From Bacillota bacterium (GTDB lineage: Bacteria; Bacillota; Clostridia; Christensenellales; Borkfalkiaceae): 23,928 bases of DNA. A program made the translations under genes and the position numbers. Below the pieces are notes generated by a model. It did no database searches and was not told where the DNA came from. It worked only from the letters and a program-made list of their open reading frames with translations. The first letter of the stretch is position 1. Every line of letters begins with the position of its first letter. Location: contig QAKM01000084.1 in assembly GCA_003343805.1 (NCBI GenBank), positions 11,931 to 35,858 of the forward strand, given 5' to 3'. Shown here piece by piece: positions 1-5,094 of the stretch.

Positions 1-1
1 C

Positions 2-79
2 TGGATCGTCGTCGGCTGTGTGGCTGCCCTCATCGTTGTCGGCGTGCTCGTGTGGGTGCTCGTCCGCCGCAAAAAGTAA
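2..79 (+). CDS. 3' end of a membrane-anchored protein gene (partial)
   Basis: Only the last 25 residues are in the window. They form one hydrophobic helix rich in V, L, A and W, followed by a short basic tail (RRKK) and a TAA stop. This is the usual ending of a single-pass or multi-pass membrane protein whose C-terminus lies in the cytoplasm, and is also typical of the C-terminal anchor of an exported protein. A rho-independent terminator follows 35 bases later, so this is the last gene of its transcript. The function cannot be told from what is visible. Confidence 0.6.
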   Translation, partial: WIVVGCVAALIVVGVLVWVLVRRKK

Positions 80-113
80 TATAACTTAACTTCTTCATGC
101 TTCTCCCTATATG

Positions 114-146
114 GCGGACGCTGGACGGCGTCCGCTGTTTTAATTT
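114..146 (+). terminator. Rho-independent terminator after the partial membrane gene
   Basis: A perfect 8-bp stem (GCGGACGC at 114-121, GCGTCCGC at 128-135) has a 6-nt loop and is followed by TGTTTTAATTT. It closes the upstream transcript just before the Nudix promoter. Confidence 0.8.
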
Positions 147-173
147 GTCATTTTGGGGAGGGTGTGCTATAAT
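145..173 (+). promoter_or_regulatory. Sigma-A-type promoter of the Nudix gene
   Basis: TTGTCA (145-150), a 17-bp spacer and a perfect TATAAT (168-173). Transcription would start near 180, about 40 nt before the Nudix start codon. Confidence 0.85.
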
Positions 174-218
174 AGTCATAATACAAAGACTGCGGGCGAC
201 GGCCCTGAGGAGCGGAAT

Positions 219-638
219 ATGACGGAAGTGGTGGCGGCGCTTGTATGGCGCGAGGGAAGGTTTCTGATCTGCAGACGGCCCGCAGGCAAGGCGCGGGCGC
301 ATTTGTGGGAGTTTGTCGGCGGCAAAGTGGAGCCGGGGGAGACGCCCGAGGCGGCGCTCCGGCGGGAGTGCCGCGAGGAGCTGGATATCGAAGTGAAGGT
401 GGGGGAGAAGTTCTTTGAAGTCACGCACGCTTATCCCGATCTCACCGTGCATCTGACGCTCTTTTCGGCGGAGATCGTGTCGGGCGAGCCGAAGCTCCTC
501 GAACACGAGGACGCGCGCTGGATCGCGCCCTCCGAGATCGGGGAGTACGCCTTCTGCCCCGCCGACGAGGACATCCTGCGCGAGATCGAACGGGTTTTTA
601 GCAAACGGCCCCAAGATCCGATCGTTTCCGCCCTTTGA
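219..638 (+). CDS. Nudix hydrolase, MutT/NudG-like
   Basis: This 139-residue protein carries a Nudix box at about residues 35-57: G, then E41, then R49-E50, then E53-E54, the Mg2+-binding REXXEE core. The penultimate glycine of the consensus is Asp56. An EFVGGK segment sits just before the box, where MutT and NudG-type enzymes have EFPGGK. Members remove pyrophosphate from (d)NTPs, often oxidised or modified ones, in the cytoplasm. 8-oxo-dGTP or a modified dCTP is therefore the likely substrate, but this is inferred from family. The ATG at 219 is chosen because GAGGAGCGG lies just upstream; an in-frame start at 153 would lie before the predicted transcription start. The gene is monocistronic between its own promoter and the terminator at 751. 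Confidence 0.9.
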   Translation: MTEVVAALVWREGRFLICRRPAGKARAHLWEFVGGKVEPGETPEAALRRECREELDIEVKVGEKFFEVTHAYPDLTVHLTLFSAEIVSGEPKLLEHEDARWIAPSEIGEYAFCPADEDILREIERVFSKRPQDPIVSAL

Positions 639-750
639 CGGCCCGGATGGTTTTCGATGCCATCCCGACGGACCAAACGGGCCCCGGCTCTCCGATGCGG
701 ACGATCGCGCCCGATCCCGGGAACAGAAAAAAGAATATAAAAGAATGAGA

Positions 751-776
751 AAGACCGCCGGAGAGGCGGTCTTTTG
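751..776 (+). terminator. Rho-independent terminator after the Nudix gene
   Basis: AAGACCGCC (751-759) pairs with GGCGGTCTT (765-773) across a 5-nt loop, and the 3' arm runs on into TTTT. The 112 bases between the Nudix stop and this hairpin hold no gene that I can support. Confidence 0.85.
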
Positions 777-822
777 TGGTTGTTTCACGGAAAGAACCCG
801 GTGTCGATCAACGCAAAGCACA

Positions 823-851
823 AATCTTGCATTTCCGAACACCGCAAGATT
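823..851 (-). terminator. Weak hairpin at the 3' end of the toxin/immunity island
   Basis: AATCTTGC (823-830) and GCAAGATT (844-851) form an 8-bp stem with a 13-nt loop. It lies 58 bases beyond the stop of the minus-strand immunity gene. The U-rich tail on the minus strand is poor, so it may be an inefficient terminator or only an RNA-protecting hairpin. Nothing else is evident between 777 and 908. Confidence 0.35.
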
Positions 852-908
852 AGTTCCAGGAAAGTCTCACAAAGTGTTGCACTTAGATTGACAATTCATC
901 CAAGATTC

Positions 909-1340
909 TTATGGTTCTATTCCTAAAAATGTGCGAAGCGCAATGTATGAAGAATTATACAATGCTTTATCATTTAATGTTATTTCGCGAAGAGAATTGA
1001 TCGATGAGAATGCTTTCGTGTAAAATAAAACCTCCTCAATGATTTTATTATAGTCATTTTCCTGGATTCTTACAAAATTCATTCCATCTCTATCAAATAA
1101 AGGGTTTTTTATATTATTTAAAGCCTTTACAACGCATGTCATATTTATATAGTAGGTCACGCTGTCATACGAAGATGATTGCATTTGAATCATAGCAATT
1201 GTTTCGTCAAATTCTTTCATCAAAGTACTAGTCGTTCGATTCTGGTATCCTACATCTTTTAAATCACTATAGAGTTTCTTCCAAAACAGTCTTTTAAGCA
1301 TCCTCCCACCTGAATTTGAAATTTGATTATCTCTTTCCAT
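909..1340 (-). CDS. Putative immunity protein of orphan toxin cassette 1
   Basis: A 143-residue soluble, charged protein without a signal peptide, membrane segment or motif that I recognise. The immunity role comes from position: it starts 16 bases after the stop of a PD-(D/E)xK-like toxin tip on the same strand, with a good ribosome site (AGAGGAGAT) placed between the two ORFs. Toxin-then-immunity order with tight coupling is the established layout of polymorphic toxin systems, where the immunity protein binds the toxin in the cytoplasm. Base composition is strongly AT-rich, unlike the GC-rich operons around it, which points to horizontal transfer. The family is unknown to me. Confidence 0.65.
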   Translation of the reverse strand: MERDNQISNSGGRMLKRLFWKKLYSDLKDVGYQNRTTSTLMKEFDETIAMIQMQSSSYDSVTYYINMTCVVKALNNIKNPLFDRDGMNFVRIQENDYNKIIEEVLFYTKAFSSINSLREITLNDKALYNSSYIALRTFLGIEP

Positions 1341-1356
1341 ATTTTATCTCCTCTGT

Positions 1357-1788
1357 TCAATATGTAAACAATTTTGTAATCCATTGACCTCCCCGCGTTC
1401 TACTTAAGCCCTCTGCATATCTCGCCAATTGTTTATACCCCCGCGCTATGGCCTTTGGATTATTGGGCTTCAATTCATAAACAATTCGTTTGCTTAAGTC
1501 AACCGCATCCGCGCGCCCATAACCAGGAATAGTAAATTCTTTTATCGTCCCTGCCCCATAATTATAATCACGATGCATTTGTCTGCCTCGCACAGCAGCT
1601 TGCTTAGTATTAGGATTATTTGATCCTCTAAGCCCTCCACAATCCAGATTATGTACCAACACACAGGCGTCGGAGACGTAGTAGGTGTGGAAATCGGCGA
1701 CTTCAAGGTTATAGGTAGTCTCCGGCTCGGAAAGCTTTTTGCAAGAAACGCCTTCCTCTCGGATGCTCTCATCGTTACAAGAGAACAT
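1357..1788 (-). CDS. Orphan polymorphic-toxin tip: Hint remnant plus PD-(D/E)xK-like nuclease
   Basis: 143 residues in two parts. Residues about 15-47 match the C-terminal end of a Hint (intein-like) autoprocessing domain: a TTYN-x-EV strand, HTYYV, then VLVHN ending at His46-Asn47, where the toxin would be released. Residues 48-143 look like a restriction-endonuclease-fold toxin. GRADAVD (91-97) is followed by YELKPNN (104-110), giving D94, E105 and K107 as a candidate PD-ExK site, then a Q120/Y124 helix as seen in REase-type toxin tips. The long delivery region and most of Hint are missing, so this is a displaced tip module. The ATG at 1788 has no clear ribosome site, so translation may be weak. 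A consensus promoter lies just upstream. Confidence 0.7.
   Translation of the reverse strand: MFSCNDESIREEGVSCKKLSEPETTYNLEVADFHTYYVSDACVLVHNLDCGGLRGSNNPNTKQAAVRGRQMHRDYNYGAGTIKEFTIPGYGRADAVDLSKRIVYELKPNNPKAIARGYKQLARYAEGLSRTRGGQWITKLFTY
1648..1722 (-). repeat. Hint-end repeat, copy 1
   Basis: This 75-bp segment codes for the last part of the Hint remnant in cassette 1. By my count it matches 65 of 75 bases at 2888-2962 in cassette 2, without gaps. The sequences flanking the two copies (toxin tips and immunity genes) are unrelated. Such a shared block is the usual site for recombination that swaps toxin tips onto a full-length carrier gene. Confidence 0.75.
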
Positions 1789-1817
1789 CGTAGCGATGAA
1801 CCTGACCGTTTAAGTTA

Positions 1818-1846
1818 ATTATACCTGACTCCAGCTACATTGTCAA
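1818..1846 (-). promoter_or_regulatory. Consensus promoter in front of toxin cassette 1
   Basis: On the minus strand, TTGACA (1846-1841), a 17-bp spacer and TATAAT (1823-1818), all matching consensus. The predicted start is near 1811, giving a roughly 22-nt leader before the ATG at 1788. Confidence 0.8.
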
Positions 1847-1877
1847 GATGCTAAGCCAATCTCCCGCCAAGTATGGA

Positions 1878-1904
1878 GAAGCAATAAGAAGCAATAAGAA
1901 GCAA
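1878..1904. repeat. Short tandem repeat, 10-bp unit
   Basis: The unit GCAATAAGAA occurs twice and starts a third time (GCAA), preceded by GAGAA. It lies between the two toxin cassettes, next to the hairpin at 1911. Confidence 0.7.
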
Positions 1905-1910
1905 CGATAA

Positions 1911-1935
1911 CCCCGAGCAGAGTCTCTGCTCGGGG
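1911..1935 (-). terminator. Strong hairpin between toxin cassettes
   Basis: Perfect 11-bp stem (CCCCGAGCAGA at 1911-1921, its complement at 1925-1935) with a 3-nt loop. It lies 52 bases beyond the stop of immunity gene 2, read on the minus strand. The bases after it on that strand (TTATCGTTGCTTC) are only moderately U-rich. It most likely separates the two cassettes. Confidence 0.6.
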
Positions 1936-1987
1936 GGAGGGTGGTGAGGGTAAAGTTATAAAAAACTTACAAATTCCCTGCGATTTC

Positions 1988-2560
1988 TTAATGAATTATC
2001 TCGAAAATCTGGACCTCCAAAGTTCCTTTGAGGTTACCCTTGTTATAGATCTGTCGAAATGGACTGGCACTCTCATAGTAGCTTAAGATTTGGATACGGT
2101 TCTTCTCCATAATGTTGCCTGTAACAATATCTTCGTAATTTTTTTGCGCTAAAACAATATTTATAACCTGTTCAAAAAGATTTTTTGTGATTTTATTTTC
2201 TAATACGAAAATCGAATAAGGATACGTATGTAGGAATTCTATTATCGTGCTATAATCGAAATCAAATTGTAACAATCCGAAATAATTATCTTTTCCTTCT
2301 TTCCTTATTTTCTTATGAAAAATAACCTCTCCATATTTTAGCAAGCTCTTGTCTATAAAAGCGCTTATACCGATATGATCTTGTGTCTTATTCACAAGCT
2401 CAGGAATTTCCCATAAAAACAGATAGGAATATTGCTTCACGGGCATATTTTCTTTAAGAAAGGCCTCTTGTCCCTCTATTACATCCTTACTATTTGGATC
2501 GATTCCTTGCTGACAAAGCCGCAAACTGTGGATACTTTCTTCAATCCAATAATTACACAT
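1988..2560 (-). CDS. Putative immunity protein of orphan toxin cassette 2
   Basis: A 190-residue protein rich in aromatic residues, Ile and Lys, with no signal peptide or clear membrane helix and no motif that I recognise. It begins 24 bases after the stop of the cassette 2 toxin tip with a good ribosome site (AAGGAGAAG). The context argues for an immunity protein that neutralises that toxin. Codon use is AT-rich and unlike the flanking housekeeping operons. It shares no visible similarity with the immunity protein of cassette 1, as expected when each toxin tip has its own partner. The family assignment is open. Confidence 0.65.
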   Translation of the reverse strand: MCNYWIEESIHSLRLCQQGIDPNSKDVIEGQEAFLKENMPVKQYSYLFLWEIPELVNKTQDHIGISAFIDKSLLKYGEVIFHKKIRKEGKDNYFGLLQFDFDYSTIIEFLHTYPYSIFVLENKITKNLFEQVINIVLAQKNYEDIVTGNIMEKNRIQILSYYESASPFRQIYNKGNLKGTLEVQIFEIIH

Positions 2561-2584
2561 AACTTCTCCTTATCTCACTCCAAA

Positions 2585-3052
2585 TTAATAGAAAAAATGC
2601 AAGCCACTTGATACAAATCTTCCCAAGCCATCTATAATCCCAGCATTAAAATGTCTACCGAATGAAACTCCATCCGAAAAAACATGTCCCACAACATCAT
2701 CTCGTATCATCTTATTGCCAAACGCGTAAATTCTTTGAGTGTACGTTTTTCCTCCTTGTCTAATTGTTTCTTTAATGACCTGTGTGGGTTGTTGCGACTG
2801 AGCAATACCTAGGCTCTTCTTTGCTGCTCTAAAAGCGCCTTTTCTCCCAGCATTAGCAGGAGAATTATTGGCTGGAATTGAACACGCATTATGCACCAGC
2901 ACACAGGCGTCGGAAACGTAGTAGGTATGGAACTCGACAACTTCGAAGTTGTAGGTAGTCTCAGGCGTTTCAAGATGCTTCAGCGTTACGCCTTCTACTT
3001 CGCAGAGCGTTCCGTCGGAAAGAAGAACTTTATCGCCGCTTCGCTCTTTCAT
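2585..3052 (-). CDS. Orphan polymorphic-toxin tip: Hint remnant plus GHxF..DG..HFN toxin
   Basis: 155 residues from the ATG at 3052. Residues about 6-55 are the C-terminal part of a Hint domain (GDKVLLSDG, TTYNFEV, FHTYYV, VLVHN), ending at His54-Asn55. Residues 56-155 are the toxin tip. It contains R117-D118-D119, G122-H123, D127-G128 and H134-F135-N136, a pattern that I associate with short nuclease-type tips in Rhs-like proteins (possibly 'polymorphic toxin type 24', low certainty). The carrier protein is absent. The ATG at 3052 overlaps the -10 box of the promoter at 3051-3079 and so lies before the expected transcription start. No other in-frame ATG, GTG or TTG precedes the Hint core. 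The tip may therefore be translated poorly or not at all. Confidence 0.6.
   Translation of the reverse strand: MKERSGDKVLLSDGTLCEVEGVTLKHLETPETTYNFEVVEFHTYYVSDACVLVHNACSIPANNSPANAGRKGAFRAAKKSLGIAQSQQPTQVIKETIRQGGKTYTQRIYAFGNKMIRDDVVGHVFSDGVSFGRHFNAGIIDGLGRFVSSGLHFFY
2888..2962 (-). repeat. Hint-end repeat, copy 2
   Basis: Gap-free partner of the 75-bp block at 1648-1722. It codes for the same TTYN-to-VLVHN segment and ends exactly at the toxin junction. Confidence 0.75.
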
Positions 3053-3079
3053 TATAATACAGGAAAGGGCGGGTGTCAA
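3051..3079 (-). promoter_or_regulatory. Consensus promoter in front of toxin cassette 2
   Basis: On the minus strand, TTGACA (3079-3074), a 17-bp spacer and TATAAT (3056-3051). The start point would be near 3044, inside the Hint-coding stretch. The distance from the -10 box to the Hint repeat (about 90-95 bp) is close to that in cassette 1. Confidence 0.8.
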
Positions 3080-3199
3080 GGGGGAGGGCCTGCGCGGGAG
3101 ACGGAAAAACATCGTCGCATTTTCGCGCATATAAGGGAATTTTAACAGAAATATCACAAAAAACGATGTCAGGGCGGCGGGTTTGCATTCTTAATGTGT

Positions 3200-3228
3200 T
3201 TGACAGCGCCCTTCCCCCGCGCTATAAT
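3200..3228 (+). promoter_or_regulatory. Promoter of the ATP synthase operon
   Basis: Perfect TTGACA (3200-3205), 17-bp spacer and perfect TATAAT (3223-3228). The leader to atpB is only about 50 nt. It faces away from the toxin promoter at 3051-3079. Confidence 0.9.
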
Positions 3229-3283
3229 AGAGGGCGATTTTCGGGGACTGCGCCCTTTGGTGCTCTCCGCGGAAGGAGGATCT

Positions 3284-4138
3284 ATGACCAAAAAACAGAC
3301 CTGCGTCTTTCTCATCGTCGTCGCCGTCCTCATCGGCGCGCTCGTCGCGGGCATCGTTTTGACGGACGGGCTCTACGAAAAGACGGGCTCCGTCAACGAG
3401 ACGATGCAGGACGCCGTCCTGCACGAGGGCGACAAGATCAGCTTCTTCGGGCTTGCCGTCAATCCGGCCGTCCTTTCGGCCTTTGTCGTCACGGGCATCC
3501 TGCTCGTGTTTGCGGCGGCCGTGCGCATCTTCGTCATCCCGAAGTTCTCCTACATCCCGAACAAGTTCCAGCTTCTTCTGGAACAGGCGGTAGGGATGTT
3601 CGAGGGCCTCGCGAAGAACAACAGCCCGCACCGCAACAACTTTCTGGGGGCATACCTCTTTGCGGCGGGGGCGTACATCTGCATCGGCACCCTCTTCGAG
3701 CTCGTCGGCATCCCGTGGATGACGGCGGCGGGGGCTTCCGTTTCCCTGCCCGCGCCCCTTTCCGACATCAACGGGGCGATCATGATGGGGTGTTTGTCCT
3801 ATCTCGTCATCCTCTCGGGCGGCATCCTCTCCAACGGGTTCCGCGGCGTGGGGCGGACGCTGAAGGAATTTTCCCTGCCCATCTCCATGAGTTTCCGTCT
3901 CTTCGGCGCCCTTCTTTCCGGGCTCCTCGTCACGGAGCTCGTCTATTCCTATCTCGCGCTCTCCTTTGTGCTGCCCGTCGTCGTGGGCGTGCTCTTCACC
4001 ATCCTGCACGCCCTTATCCAGACGTACGTGCTCACCATGCTGACGGCGCTCTTCTACGGTGAAGTGTCCGAGCCGCCCGTCCTCAAACCCAAAAAACAAA
4101 GAAATCGAAAAGTTCCTTCGGAGGTCACATCCAAATGA
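3284..4138 (+). CDS. atpB: F1Fo ATP synthase subunit a
   Basis: 284 residues. Subunit a forms the proton/ion half-channels against the c-ring in the membrane. The hallmark fourth-helix segment SMSFRLFGALLSG carries the essential arginine, and the last helix has HALIQTYVLTMLTALFYGE, typical of the family. An extra N-terminal hydrophobic segment (about residues 7-27) precedes the usual NPAVL start of the first conserved helix. The C-terminus is a basic tail with no membrane character. ATG 3284 is preceded by GGAAGGAGGA at ideal spacing. The stop overlaps atpE by 4 bases (ATGA). No atpI-like gene precedes it. Confidence 0.95.
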   Translation: MTKKQTCVFLIVVAVLIGALVAGIVLTDGLYEKTGSVNETMQDAVLHEGDKISFFGLAVNPAVLSAFVVTGILLVFAAAVRIFVIPKFSYIPNKFQLLLEQAVGMFEGLAKNNSPHRNNFLGAYLFAAGAYICIGTLFELVGIPWMTAAGASVSLPAPLSDINGAIMMGCLSYLVILSGGILSNGFRGVGRTLKEFSLPISMSFRLFGALLSGLLVTELVYSYLALSFVLPVVVGVLFTILHALIQTYVLTMLTALFYGEVSEPPVLKPKKQRNRKVPSEVTSK

Positions 4139-4566
4139 AACAGCTTACATCCTTTAAAAAGATCGTTTCCATCGTCTGCATTGTCTTTGCGCTCCTTTCC
4201 GCGGCGCTCCTTGTTACAGGGTTCGTGCTGCGGGCGGAGGAGTCCGCTCTTCCCGGGGAGGTCATCGTCGCCGAGGCGGAAGAGGTCTCCGATGCGCCCG
4301 GGACGGCAGAGGAAGCTCCCGCAGCGGATGCGGAAGAGAGCGCCATCGGCGACAAGGCGATCGGCGCCGGCATCGCGGTGGGCCTTGCGGCTGCGGCGGG
4401 TGCAATCGGCATGGGCATCGCGGTCGCCAAGACGAGCGAGGCAACGGCGCGCCAGCCCGAAGCGGAGGGCAAGCTGCGCTCTTCGCTCATGCTCGGCCTC
4501 GTCTTTATCGAGACGGCGATCATCTACGCCCTCATCGTCGCCATCCTCATCATCTTCGTGCTGTAA
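4135..4566 (+). CDS. atpE: F1Fo ATP synthase subunit c with N-terminal extension
   Basis: 143 residues, against about 70-90 for most c subunits. The hairpin is in residues about 72-143: a glycine/alanine-rich first helix, the polar loop R106-Q107-P108, and a second helix with the ion-binding Glu126 followed by Thr127 and Tyr131. In front lie a basic start (KK), a hydrophobic helix at about 10-32 and an acidic, Ala/Glu-rich linker at about 35-70. This resembles a signal peptide with possible cleavage after LRA (residue 34). Both ends of c face outside, so such a signal would fit the topology. At the position of the Na+-coordinating Gln of Na+-type rings there is Met93, while the hydroxyl (Thr127) and Tyr131 remain, so ion choice is uncertain. 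Starts inside atpB's stop codon region. Confidence 0.92.
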   Translation: MKQLTSFKKIVSIVCIVFALLSAALLVTGFVLRAEESALPGEVIVAEAEEVSDAPGTAEEAPAADAEESAIGDKAIGAGIAVGLAAAAGAIGMGIAVAKTSEATARQPEAEGKLRSSLMLGLVFIETAIIYALIVAILIIFVL

Positions 4567-4578
4567 CGGAGGGGAGCG

Positions 4579-5094
4579 ATGCTGTGGAATATCGCGGCAG
4601 TGCCGCTGAACATCGATTGGCAGCAGATCCTGCTGCACCTTTTGAATTTCGTCATCCTCTTCGCGGGGCTGTATCTCCTCCTGTATAAGCCCGTCAAGGC
4701 CTTCATGAAGAAGCGCTCCGAGCACTACGAGAAGATGCAGAAGGACGCCGAGGAGAAGAACGCCGCGGCGGATCGGGCGCGCACGGAGTACGAGGGGAAG
4801 CTCGCTTCCGTCGACCGCGAGATCGAGGAAAAGCGCGCCGCGGCCAAGAAGGAGCTGGATGGCTACGAGGCGATGCGCAGGAACGCCGCCGAGGAGGAGG
4901 CCGAGAGCATCCTTGCGGAGGCGCGCAAGAAGGCCGCCGAGGAAAAGCGGCACGCCCTGCGTTCGGCAAGGCGGGAAATTTCCGCGCTCGTCTCGGACGC
5001 GACGGAAAAGCTCGTCCTGAAGGAGACCGCGCCCGAGGCATACGATCAGTTCCTTGACGCGGCCGAGAAAACGCCCAAGGAGCCCCGCGCATGA
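4579..5094 (+). CDS. atpF: F1Fo ATP synthase subunit b
   Basis: 171 residues. One N-terminal membrane helix (about 17-37) is followed by a long, highly charged Ala/Glu/Lys/Arg-rich helix, the peripheral-stalk coiled coil of subunit b. The NIDWQQILLHLLNFVILF start and the YKPVKAFMKKR exit from the membrane are typical. Length is standard. It starts after a 12-base gap from atpE with GGAGGGGAG as ribosome site. Its stop overlaps the following delta-alpha fusion by 4 bases (ATGA), leaving no space for a separate atpH gene. Normally the C-terminal end of b docks on the delta subunit. Here its partner would be the delta piece fused to alpha. Confidence 0.93.
   Translation: MLWNIAAVPLNIDWQQILLHLLNFVILFAGLYLLLYKPVKAFMKKRSEHYEKMQKDAEEKNAAADRARTEYEGKLASVDREIEEKRAAAKKELDGYEAMRRNAAEEEAESILAEARKKAAEEKRHALRSARREISALVSDATEKLVLKETAPEAYDQFLDAAEKTPKEPRA

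Noticed and set aside
1878..1904. Start of a CRISPR array
   Set aside because: The 10-bp repeats are contiguous with no spacers. No CRISPR array or cas gene is seen anywhere in the window.
3073..4062. 329-codon plus-strand frame overlapping atpB
   Set aside because: A frame-shifted shadow of atpB with an Arg/His-rich, low-complexity product typical of GC-rich out-of-frame translation.
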